From Nematostella vectensis (lineage: Eukaryota; Cnidaria; Anthozoa; Actiniaria; Edwardsiidae), in NCBI RefSeq assembly GCF_932526225.1, contig NC_064040.1, positions 1,240,001 through 1,304,000 on the forward strand: a stretch of 64,000 nt of DNA, in the 5' to 3' direction. The first letter of the stretch is position 1. Each line of letters begins with the position of its first letter. The position numbers were made by a program, and so were the translations under genes. This document shows positions 39,601-54,903 of this stretch, piece by piece. A model generated the notes under the pieces. That model was not told where the DNA came from. It did no database searches and was given only the letters and a program-made list of their open reading frames with translations.

Positions 39601-42600
39601 ATGTGAACGCAGCATTAGACACCACCGACCTTCAGCGAAACTCTCCCCGTCCTCCTCCTCCCTAAACCTCTCGTGAATGGCTCGTATCTCCGCCGGGTGT
39701 AGCGATCGGTACCACACGCCGATCTCGTCAAAACTTGCATTCGCGAACAGAAATCTGTCATTGGGTCTACCAACAGTCAAGGTAGTGGAGTATGGGCTAA
39801 CAGGGGTAGTCCGCTGACCAGTATGATCCTCGCTCACTAGACTCCCATTGGTGTAAATCGCCAGCCCGCCACGCGCATCCCAAGTGAATACCACGTGTAT
39901 CCAAGCGTCACGTGGCGCCGGAAAACTACGTTGCCATAGCATCGTGCTGTTCTCAACTTTGACCGTCAAATGGTCTTCAGAATCCAACCCGAAATCTTGG
40001 AATACCAGAAAGCCCCGTTCGCCTTGGCTAGTACCGCTGGTTCCCATAAAATACTGCTTTTCGGTGTCGGGCTTCGCGTATTTCAGCCAGAACGAGACTG
40101 TTAAGCCATCGCCACACAAGGAAGGTTCCCCCAAGCAGCTGTTAATAAAATTGCCTAAATTGAGCCAAGCGTCCTCGCCATTCGTGGCTAGACTCTCGTT
40201 CGCGACTCCACCCTCCACGCGCACTCGGCCGAACACGAGGCCTGGGTGGTCGCTCTTTGAGTCGCTGATGGTCGTGATAACAGAGGTGCGCCAATACTCC
40301 GCTGAGGAGCCACGCCTTTTGATTGAGCTTCTCTTGCGGAGTGTCTTTAGGGACGCAGGGGGGAGGGGTGAGTCACGGAGTGTGATGTTCAGTTGGTCTA
40401 GTGGCCAGTAGTGAATAGCGTCTGCGTATAACGAATCTGCAATAGATAACAGGGATTGGTTGACAAATTTGTGTAACGGGAAATATGTTATCTCATCTAT
40501 TACCTTGAAGAGAAAGGGATCTGTCGTGAAATCTCGCGATGGAAAAGCTAAAAGTAAAATAACAAAAGATATGCGATTATTTCGGGTTGGCGAATAATTG
40601 TACAGTTATTATAGTATTGTATATTAACTGACATTTGCTGATTGAAAAGTGTCTTATTATAGTAGTGTATTACCTAACATTTGCTGATTTATTGAGAGGC
40701 GTGGGCATTAGTGCACTTATTTCCGTCTTGACATCTGTGACGAAAGCTGGGCCGATAACGAATGACATGGCCACGCCCAGTGAGCCGCACAGGGCCGCTA
40801 CTGCGGTGGCAGTAGTCCGCTGATGGGACGGGAACCAAGCGGCAGAGAGTAAGGGCGGGGCCGCCTGGGTGACGGGTCCTGCCAAGCCATTCAGCAGCTG
40901 GCCGCCGCCCATAGTCCTAGCAACGGAGGAATAAAGGGGCAGAAGAATGAGGGCGGCTGTATACAGCCTCGAACCAAGGCTAGGCTCATGCATGTATCAA
41001 TGTAAAGCCGGTGGGGTGGGGGACACGTGCGGTATTTTAACACCTCTGCTATCCCCACCTGGGGAATTTGAGTATGCTTTTATGAGGGACTGGGGCCTTT
41101 AGAATTCCGGTAAGTAATAATGTATATGTAAAAATGTGTGTAATGTGACAGAATAAAACTTTCTTGACTCAGAGACCCTGGTTACGTGTGATATTTGACA
41201 GTGGAGTAACAACAGCTTGACTGACCTGAACTGGTGATATGTAAGGCTTCTTTCCATATGATCGCAATCGATGGCAATCGTTAACGATTACATGGAAACG
41301 CGCCCTGCGATCGTGTGCGATTATATGGAAACTCACCCTGCGATCGTGTGCGATTATTTGGAAACTCGCCCTACGATCGTGTGCGATTATTTGGAAACTC
41401 ACCCTGCGATCGTGTGCGATTATTTGGAAACTCACCCTACGATCGTGTGCGATTATATGGAAACTCGCCCTGCGATCGTGTGCGATTATATGGAAACCGG
41501 CCTTTAGTTTGCATTGATGACGTTTTGGATTTGGGTGATAATCCAAAATGAGTGAAAGTAAAAACGAAACTTTAGAAGATTGGAAAAAAAACTTTCTTCT
41601 GAGAGGGATAACATGGCGGCTCTGAGTATTCGGAACGAAAACTTGGTGTTTATAAACATCACATTCGAGTCTTCGAATTGTCAGCGGAATTTTTTAAACG
41701 CACATGCTCACCATATTGCATAAGTCGAGTCCGGCGTAACACATCTCAGTCCAGTCCCCACAAACATAAACGCGGTCGAGACAAGCATACTCTTCCTCAG
41801 TCCCTTGACGTCCATCATCCATGAGAAAAAGAGCATGGTGACGAGGTAAGTGATGGGGTCCATGCTCGCCAGCACGGCGATCTCCGTGTTCGACCAATCA
41901 AAGACCGTCTTGGCCGTGGTTGCTATGGGACCGTATGTGTTCCACGCGCAGTACTGAGCGAACGAGATGATAGAGAAAAGGAACAGGATGTAGAAGCGAC
42001 GCCTGAAGACCCGAATGTCGCGTGGCTCGGTGCGCTCGCTTTTGACGTCAGGTGGCGTAGAGATCTGTAGAAGGCTGTGCTCGGGTGAACAGTCTTCATC
42101 GTCAAGGGAGACTGGGGCTAAGAACAAAAGAGTCGGGTTAATCATTGCCGCCCAAACCACACCGGGAGTTTGCATTGATAAAATGAATCATGTTTGCTTT
42201 CTTTTCTCGCCAAACCAAAGAGCGCATAAGCTATTCTTTTGCAAAAAAATAAATAAATAAAAATACACCCTCTTTGTTAGTATTGGATGTTATGAGATAT
42301 ACCTGAATACACCCTTGTTATTAAGGGCTATAAGATAAACCTGAATACACCCTCGTTATCAAGTGCTATAAGATATACCTGAATACATCCTCTTTATTGA
42401 ATGCTATAAGATATACCTGAATACACCCTCGTTATTGAATGCTATAAGATATACCTGAATACACCCTCGTTATCGAATGCTATAAGATATACCTGAATAC
42501 ACCCTCGTTATTGAATGCTATAAGATATACCTGAATACACCCTCGTTATACCTGACGTTTGTTTTGTCTGTTTAGCAGTTCGTAGAACCCAAGGGTCTTC

Positions 42601-42675
42601 ATAGGTCACGTGACCAAACTTGGCCCCCGACACGTCCTGATCTTCGCAACCTACACGACTCAACCGCTGCAGCAT
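33632..42675 (-). CDS. SLC49A4: SLC49A4/DIRC2-like MFS transporter with a LamG-like domain in its lumenal loop
   Basis: Minus-strand exons in order: 42552-42675, 41712-42117, 40674-40916, 40504-40547, 39630-40436, 37915-37971, 37327-37456, 36965-37011, 35840-35901, 35681-35748, 35113-35231, 34571-34753 and 33632-33921. They total 2580 nt (859 aa) and all 12 joins keep phase. Twelve membrane segments are predicted. Family motifs include WNTYGPIATTAK, DVKGLRKSMLV, GTGLRC, QLLNGLAGP, RTTATAVAAL, YFPDKPPLPPS, PLFYELTVESTYPVAEGVTC and FREKYRRL. Mammalian SLC49A4 is a lysosomal transporter reported to export pyridoxine; its loop between TM5 and TM6 is glycosylated and cleaved. Exons 4 and 5 put about 280 extra residues in that loop: HYWPLDQLN, LTVSFWLKY, WIHVVFTWD, LAIYTNGSLV, LTVGRPNDR, FDEIGVWYRSLHPAEIR, a LamG/pentraxin-like jellyroll with several NxS/T sequons. 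The human protein is 478 aa. Exon 6 (RLIKQ to LLYIE) resumes the family alignment. An EHSLL stretch near the N-terminus is one residue short of a canonical acidic dileucine. Confidence 0.9.
34440..34600. repeat. 37 bp array (3-4 copies) spanning the transporter exon 12 donor
   Basis: Read on the minus strand, each unit is CTGACTATCCCTGGAGTCG/GTAAGTACCCTTGTCATA. Junctions fall at 34571 (used), 34534 and 34497, with a more diverged copy near 34450. The coding part encodes the end of exon 12 (LTIPGV). Confidence 0.94.
34705..35070. repeat. 82-115 bp array (4 copies) carrying the transporter exon 12 acceptor and exon start
   Basis: Read on the minus strand, each copy has CTCCCACAG/ATTCCTTGTACAAGTCCA (acceptor ends at 34754 for the real exon; partial copies start at 34868, 34980 and 35062), followed by up to 50 nt of exon-like sequence and then a C-rich tract. 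Only the copy nearest the downstream side continues into the full exon. The exon-like part contains TTCTTCGTGAGTGGCAC, itself a donor-like GTGAGT. Confidence 0.93.
38483..39613. repeat. 35 bp minisatellite (about 32 copies) next to the LamG exon
   Basis: The unit is GAGATATTCATGTTTTGATA plus ATGTGAACGCAGCAC, with period 35. Variants are mostly CAGCAC/CATCAC and ATTCATG/ATTAATG. It fills the intron on the downstream side of the LamG exon and stops about 17 bp from that exon's donor, without including it. Confidence 0.97.
40590..40690. repeat. Two-copy 46 bp duplication of the transporter exon 3 donor
   Basis: Read on the minus strand, AATCAGCAAATGTTAG/GTAATAC (used donor) recurs 46 bp downstream as AATCAGCAAATGTCAGTTAATA with the same ACTACTATAATAA-type tail. 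The second copy has lost the GT at the junction. Confidence 0.8.
41268..41500. repeat. 33 bp minisatellite (7 copies) in transporter intron 2
   Basis: The unit is GCGATCGTGTGCGATTATAT plus GGAAACTCACCCT. Each copy carries the palindrome CGATCG and a second CGAT. The period is a multiple of three, so several frames stay open; the frames are not coding. Confidence 0.95.
42275..42551. repeat. 38 bp array (about 7 copies) reaching the transporter exon 1 donor
   Basis: Read on the minus strand, the unit is TTCAGGTATATCTTATAGCA plus TTCAATAACGAGGGTGTA. The true donor is TCAG/GTATAACGAGGGTG at 42551, which matches the unit apart from an internal gap, so each unit keeps a CAGGTATA donor-like junction. 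Confidence 0.88.
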
Positions 42676-45600
42676 CGCGGGAGAGCTTGGGCCTGCGAAG
42701 AGAAAGATGTTATCAATTGCGCGGTCATCCTGTGGGTGCTAGGATGTGTGAAATCAAGTGCACTTGTTTGGTCACCCTGTGCATATTAGGCATTGTTAAA
42801 GCAACTGTTGGAGCGAATCCTTGAGGTAGATTTTCTTGGACAATGCATATTCCTGTGTATTGCGAAATGCAAAGTGTTCCCGAAGCTAGGTTAGATTAAG
42901 TAGGACTCCCGTGCGCTCGCTCCAGGCTCTTTTAGACTATTAAGAATGAAAAACACAGCCATTGATTGAAAGAATTCTGCTTGAATTTTTTAAATTGATG
43001 GTTTTTCCCTGCCGACAAGTCATCACTTTGAAATGATGCACCCAAGTTTAGCCGCAAAAATACAGAGCACTCGCTTTTAGGGATCGCGGTTCATGAAACC
43101 ATGGCTTTTTGTTTTGTCCGACATTTACTTATAATTATTTTTAAGATATTATGCCCAACAATAACAAACAACAATTTGTTTTTCTATAGATTTCCGTCAA
43201 ATATACTTGGTTTACTGTGAATTTTAAAAAAATAATGTGCCGATACTACGGTACTCGAAAGTAATGTCGATAACACTCCAAGAAGGGGTTCAAGTCCCTA
43301 ATGCCTTTCGTCAAATTTTTACCAAACTTTTACCACAGTAAGGAGTTGGTAGTTACTATACAACACAGACCGATATTTTGTTTTTCCATTTAAACGAGAC
43401 AATATTAAGTCAAATAACTGAAATTAATAAACGAGATATCAACCAAAACAGTTGAAAAAAAGATGCATAGAACTGGAGCATGTTTAAATAATATGGTTGT
43501 TTACCTTTAAGAAGTCTGAATGCGGTTTCTTAAAAACGGGTACCTAAACTCACTTGCTTCACAAACTCAAACAAAAAAACATTGATTGCTTTGACAAGCT
43601 CGAAAGGAAACTATTTGAGGCAGAAAACCCATCAAATATGCCACCAACACCGAACCTCCACTCGCGGAAAACTGTACCGCCCAAAACATGTAACCGCACA
43701 CAATGTTTTTTGTGCGATGCTAATGACAGAAATAGCCTCTAGCTAAACAATCCCTGACAATCACCAGAAATAGAGGATTTCTATTGGCTAGCAGGTGGCA
43801 TAACACCTAATGGGTTTCCCTGTTGTTGTTTTCGCGTCGGAGAAATGCGTGAAGGAAAATTATTTTATTTGTATTTAGCGTCGCGGAAAAAAGGACAAAA
43901 CACAACAGAAATTTCTTCAAACATCTCTATGTCAATCTTCTCTATTTGCCGTTACCTTTAGTATAAAGCCACTCTCTATGTATCACTGTTTCATGCTTTT
44001 AAAATTGGTCTTGGCGTTTGCCGTTTCTAGGTGCAATACCGACCTTTCCACTTATTCTCTTGTTTTTATGCAAAATCTAGATCGCGCAGATGCAAATGAA
44101 TTTCATATCGACCTGCGCGTGTATAAAATTTTGTTCTCACGGTAACTCCCAGGTTTAGACAAGAGTTAGGAAAAACACGCGGCCCTATAAACCCAACAAC
44201 ATACAACATTATTGGTCTAAGGAGCATGTCAACATAGACATACTGCTTCGGTCAATAAAAAACGAATAAACAAACAAACCAATAAATAGTATAAAAAAAT
44301 TCAAAGTAAAACAGTTGGACTAAACAATGTCACAGTTGAAAGATGTTCACACAAAACCGCCTTACCATCCATTTGACTCATAATCATGAGCCCCAAATCT
44401 TAGTCTGCGGTGTTCGTTCTTAGCGTATGCGCACCGTGATAGCGCTCGCCATCGCCAGCGCAAATTTGCCAGAAACTTACTCTGCCGTGCTTGCAAGCGG
44501 CGTGGAACTTTAGTCGCGTGCAAGACTTGGAGTCATACAGTGCAGCCTGACTTCACAATCGGGACTTAAGTCATGCCCGCGCTAATGCCGCCCATAGCGT
44601 TGTCCTGTCGATGGGCTGACCGCACATCGTGACGGCTAATCAACACGTCATCAATAATAAATAGCTCATTGATGACGCGACCTGAGCGCGCGTTTAATCT
44701 GAGTTTCAAAATAACACCCATTTGTGCAAACATGGTTATCAATACTCATAACAGAAGCAAAGCGCTCTGCCAGCAGACCAGATGATGCTGTTTGTTGCCT
44801 CTCCCCTCACCAGTGTTCATTTATAAGTCCAACTTGTACTTTTGAGCTTACCGTTTTATTCGCTTCGTTCAAAATTTCGCGAGAGAACTGGGACGAGCGC
44901 ATGAAGGCGAGGCTCTCGGGTAGATACACTCTCCTGCGCCTGCGCAATGCTCTGTATCGCAAAGGAAACGGGCGACACAAAGCCCTGCGCGGGAGGGTAG
45001 GGTAGATAAAGAGGAGGCTAAAGTGACTGATTTATCAATTTTGAAAACGCGTAAAGCTGGGTCCGAGGGACTGAAAAATAACCATTTGACCAAGCGCCTC
45101 GTCTCCATGCGAGCCAATGAAAGAGCATCTATCTTTGCATGCTCTACCTACCGCTCTTCCCGTTCGCTCCCAGGCTCTTTGCCAGCCATTGCGAGCGCCG
45201 TCTTCGGAGGACAGCTCTTCGATCACGTGGTTGGTGCACACGGCCTCTGTTGGGCGCCATTTCGTTATCTAAAAAAAAAGCAACAAATTTAAGTTTATAT
45301 TCAACATTCCTCCTCGAAAAGTTCAAATACTTAAAAAGCGGTAGTTTGGTAACAAAAAAAAAATAGGTAAATACTTCAATGAAAGCGTAAACAAACTCCG
45401 ACCAGTCAAGGACAAGCTTTCAAGCTCAAATCCAATCATATGGATAATCTCGTACCGTGCAAAGGTACGTGGGCCTGGGGCCGAGGTCTGGAAAACAGTC
45501 CATTACCTACGCACAATGTCAATCTCTGTTCAATGTCGTCCCCAGTATCCGCGATCTTTGCGGCCGTCTGCCAAAAGAGTTATAGGTCCTAGGAAAGATA

Positions 45601-45721
45601 TTTTACTTATATTCGCCTTTAGAGTGCGCATACGTCCCTTCCTTATGTCCTTACGGCCCGGATGGCCGTAGTCAGTCTATGTTTGGGTATAGGGGTGCCG
45701 CTGGGGGTTTTGAAACCTGAT

Positions 45722-46060
45722 CCTGTTTAGGACAAAAATTCTGAAAAACCATACCCTGTTTCAAGAGCTATATCCAAGAGTTTCAAGAGCTATATCCGGC
45801 ACAATCATATTTGACCTTGACCACAAGCGACGCTCAACAATATCCCTGCAGGACAATACTTTTCCGCGGCAGTCGTTAAACGCAAAATCGATCGCAGAAC
45901 CAAGCACGTGAGAGCAAGCAAGGCAATCAGATCGGCGGCGGGATCAGCGGTTACGAGTTTTAGCAAGGCAACCAAATCGGTACCCTGTTTAGGACAGAAA
46001 GGTCAAAAACCATATAACCCATATAAGGGAGTCCCCCCCCCCCCTCGCCCCCGGGCCTTA
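45722..46060. repeat. Probable dispersed non-autonomous repeat
   Basis: CCTGTTTAGGACAAAAA with a following AAAACCATA at 45722-45753 recurs in the same orientation at about 45984-46013 as CCTGTTTAGGACAGAAA, followed by a CATATAACCCATATAAGGGA block and C10-rich tract. The C-rich/ATATAAGGGAGT end resembles, inverted, the block near 14610. The family and exact limits are not determined. Confidence 0.5.
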
Positions 46061-46132
46061 TGGATGCCTGTGCTCGAGATCCTTGCAAAGCATGCTGGGT
46101 CTCCACGTAGCCTCATTGAGTTTTAGTTTGCT

Positions 46133-46175
46133 TATGTAAATCTATGCAAATTATGTAAATCTATGCAAATAATCA
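46133..46175. repeat. Two-copy 19 bp repeat with POU octamers
   Basis: TTATGTAAATCTATGCAAA is repeated; ATGCAAAT, the POU octamer, occurs at 46144-46151 and 46163-46170. It is about 1.6 kb upstream of GPATCH11. Regulatory function is speculative. Confidence 0.5.
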
Positions 46176-47324
46176 AAAGTGCAAAGTCCGACCTATTGTT
46201 ATCATAACACAGCTGATAATCGTTATGAATTTCAATAGAGCGCATCGAATATACACACTATTTTTCATAAAACTATATTGTTGCAATAATTACATGCTTA
46301 ACCCCAACTGCTTTACACTCAACTCAATGCTTATACCTCCTCCCGTTTTCTTTTCAACTCCCCCCTGTTCGCCTCGATCAATAAATTGGACCGAGCGGAT
46401 ACAGTCAGGTCCGAGGGTCGGTTACCGCTTGGTGATTATCAAGTACTACCCCCAATAAAACAACATCATATCGCAGTCAAACCTAATAACTGCAAGGTAT
46501 CGCGAATTATAGGGAGAGGGGTATTTGTTTAGATTGCACTGCAGTCAATAAACTGATAATAATTGTGCAAGATATCTTGGATAAGACTATCATTTAAAAA
46601 AAAAACGGACTGTTCACAGACTCGAAACGAAGGAATAAATAATCCAAGGTCTATGAAAATAACTAGTGAAACGTCGCACAAGCAAGACTACAAAAAGCTG
46701 TCAGTTAAAAAAATATGTATTGACCCCCGATGGCGTCAGTCTAGAACGTATTTTCACGCTGTAACGTTTCTATGTAACGCACTATGACAAGACGGGATGT
46801 AAGTTTCAGTGAACAGTTTAGTAATACCCAGGCAAGACTTACCTGAATTTAGGGGAAGAGTTTCTTCAGATATGAGAAAGATTCGAAGTCACCCAGAGAG
46901 AAGGACCAACTAATGACAACTGATACATCAATCGACCGGATGTGCGGTCAGGCTATCGAGGACTACAAGGGGGTTTTGCCGCTAGGGAGGGGTAGGACCG
47001 GAAGCGCCTTTTGCAAGAAGATCACAACTCACACCATGTAGAGGTTGACGGGAAAATGGACTAAACAACATCAATAAAACTTGATATAATAACACTTGAT
47101 ATAAAGCATTGCCTAGAATATATCATTAGGGACAATGGAAAATAGTGCCAAAAGAGTGGCGTGACTAGTGACGTGACTAGTGGCGTGACAAGTGTGACAA
47201 GGAAAAGTGGCGTGATTACAACCGTTGTCGTTGTGGTGAGTTTTGAATATATTTCGCCCTATATACCACTGGGTTGTACATAGCAAAACAGTTGAATTAC
47301 GCAATCTCTTCTTGTATTGTTATA

Positions 47325-47615
47325 CGTATTCGTGTTTTGTTATACGTATTCGTGTTTTGTTATTCGTGTTTTGTTATACGTATTCGTGTTTTGTTATACG
47401 TATTCGTGTTTTGTTATACGTATTCGTGTTTTGTTATACGTATTCATGTCTTGTTATACGTATTCGTGTCTTGTTATACGTATTCGTGTTTTGTTATACG
47501 TATTCGTGTTTTGTTATACGTATTCGTGTTTTGTTATACGTATTCGTGTTTTGTTATACGTATTCGTGTTTTGCTATACGTATTCGTGTTTTGCTATACG
47601 TATTCGTGTTTTAGC
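47325..47615. repeat. 20 bp minisatellite upstream of GPATCH11 (about 14 copies)
   Basis: The unit is TTGTTATACGTATTCGTGTT with period 20; one copy is truncated near 47360. Open frames (VFCYTYSC-type strings) in three forward frames are artefacts of the repeat. Confidence 0.96.
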
Positions 47616-47702
47616 ACTCCAAGTTCATAAAGACCAGCACGTGCTTTTTCAATTATGAGTATCGGTGTATATCCTCACATCCTCACACAAACGCCTAACA
47701 CG

Positions 47703-47791
47703 GATAGTCATAAAATCCTCCCCCCCCCCCCCCCCCCCCGCATGAGGCGATGAACAACCCTCAGGCGCAGGCCTGGCTCACCAATTCCAAG
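47703..47791. mobile_element. Duplicated/mobile segment ending at the GPATCH11 start codon (copy 1)
   Basis: The segment starts near GGATA, has ATAAAATCC, a run of 19 C, then GCATGAGGCGATGAACAACC, and ends CACCAATTCCAAG. The same segment occurs at about 49005-49083 with only a few differences. Here it ends at the base before the GPATCH11 ATG. It supplies an in-frame upstream ATG (47750) encoding MNNPQAQAWLTNSK ahead of the conserved start. Confidence 0.75.
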
Positions 47792-53349
<5,558 letters not shown>

Positions 53350-53706
53350 TCATGCTTGGGAGCCCTGTGGAATTTGTGCCGCTGACCATGGCTGATTCAG
53401 CAACATGATCGGGAACCTTGTGGTCTTTGCACCACTGACCATGACAAAGCATGCCCGGGAGAAACTGCTTGGGGACCCCGTGGTCTGCGTGCGCTCCCTA
53501 AAGTATTGGATCTTTGAGAGTGATAAACTAGTAACAAGGCTTGGGTTGCCTGTGGCATAACCCGTCATACTTTGCGCTCGTTCACTAGACTATGTACCAA
53601 CCAGTAGCTGTCACGTGCCACACATAACATCGCGGATTATCAAGTTTTACCGTATCAGCCAGACACGTGACTTGCCCTAGAAGCATTTGTTGTACAGAAC
53701 CCCGGG

Positions 53707-54600
53707 CTGCTACCCAGAGGCTGAATATCCACTTTTCCCAGCATGCTAGGGGGCAGGGGTTCAAATGGGCTGAATATCCACTTTTCCCAGCATGCTAGGG
53801 GGCGGGGGTTCAAATGGGCTGAATATCCACTTTTCCCAGCATGCTAGGGGGCAGGGGTTCAAATGGGCTGAATATCCACTTTTCCCAGCATGCTAGGGGG
53901 CGGGGGTTCAAATGGGCTGAATATCCACTTTTCCCAGCATGCTAGGGGGCGGGGGTTCAAATGGGCTGAATATCCACTTTTCCCAGCATGCTAGGGGGCG
54001 GGGGTTCAAACAGGCTGAATATCCACTTTTCCCAGCATGCTAGGGGGCGGGGGTTCAAATGGGCTGAATATCCACTTTTCCCAGCATGCTAGGGGGCGGG
54101 GGTTCGAACAGGCTGAATATCCACTTTTCCCAGCATGCTAGGGGGCGGGGGTTCAAACAGGCTGAATACCCACTTTTCCCAGCATGCTAGGGGGCAGGGG
54201 TTCAAATGGGCTGAATATCCACTTTTCCCAGCATGCTAGGGGGCGGGGGTTCAAATGGGCCAAATATCCACTTTTCCCAGCATGCTAGGGGGCGGGGGTT
54301 CAAATGGGCCGAATATCCACTTTTCCCAGCATGCTAAGGGGCGGGGGTTCAAACAGGCTGAATACCCACTTTTCCCAGCACGCTAGGGGGCGGGGGTTCA
54401 AATGGGCCGAATATCCACTTTTCCCAGCATGCTAGGGGGCGGGGGCTCAAATGGGCCGAATATCCACTTTTCCCAGCATGCTAGGGGGCGGGGGTTCAAA
54501 TGGGCCGAATATCCGCTTTTCCCAGCATGCTAGGGGGCGGGGGTTCAAATGGGCCGAATATCCACTTTTCCCAGCATGCTAGGGAGCGGGGGTTCAAATG
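53707..54600. repeat. 49 bp minisatellite downstream of GPATCH11 (18 copies)
   Basis: The unit is GAATATCCACTTTTCCCAGC plus ATGCTAGGGGGCGGGGGTTC and AAATGGGCT, with period 49. Variants (GGGCT/GGGCC/CAGGCT and GGGCG/GGGCA) are shared in blocks, suggesting repeated block duplications. Each copy has the palindrome AGCATGCT. It probably lies in the 3' UTR or flank; no AATAAA was found before it. Confidence 0.96.
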
Positions 54601-54640
54601 GGCTGGAAAACTCTCGCTTCCCTCGAAAAACTGGCTGCCC

Positions 54641-54903
54641 AAGTTCTGTGCTTTTTTTTATTTTTTATAGTAAATAAATTCAGAAGTCTTACCTTGAGTT
54701 GTCCTGTCGTCTTTTCCTCGTTTAGTGCTCTAGAATTGTTTTTTTTTTTTTCGAAGGTTCCACCAGACACCTCTGACCAGATACCAGACATCTAACCAGA
54801 AAAAAAAAACACATCTAGAGCACTAAAGGAGGAAAGGACGACAGGACAACTCAAGGTAAGACTTCTGAATTTATTTACCCCAAAAATAACGAGCACAGAA
54901 CTT
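54641..54903. mobile_element. Foldback (inverted repeat) element
   Basis: The left arm 54670-54733 (GTAAATAAATTCAGAAGTCT, then TACCTTGAGTTGTCCTGTCG) is repeated inverted at about 54815-54878 with a few indels. The outer ends AAGTTCTGTGCT (54641-54652) and AGCACAGAACTT (54892-54903) are also inverted. The centre is an unrelated spacer with T and A runs. No open frame and no obvious target duplication were identified. Confidence 0.7.

Larger units (their letters stand above)
42676..47690. other. Gene-poor intergenic region between SLC49A4 and GPATCH11
   Basis: No exon could be supported. An open frame at 43554-43742 has KNIDCFDKLERKLFEAEN and a late CNRTQCFLCD cysteine motif. It looks protein-like and may be a degraded fragment of a repeat-encoded protein, but it has no splice partner. 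The region 44700-45300 is GC-rich with open frames on both strands and no recognised motif; it may be a dispersed element. Confidence 0.45.

Noticed and set aside
43554-43742. 62-codon open frame ending in a CNRTQCFLCD cysteine motif
   Set aside because: Protein-like composition but isolated, no splice sites pairing with it; at most a degraded repeat-encoded fragment.
44724-45366. Overlapping open frames on both strands in a GC-rich block
   Set aside because: No homology recognised, frames overlap on both strands, no consistent exon structure.
47243-47658. Three overlapping open frames with VFCYTYSC repeats resembling a membrane protein
   Set aside because: 20 bp minisatellite read in three frames; no splice partner or start context.
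47750-47791. Upstream in-frame ATG as the GPATCH11 start
   Set aside because: The 14 codons come from a segment duplicated at 49005-49083; the conserved family N-terminus begins at the ATG at 47792.
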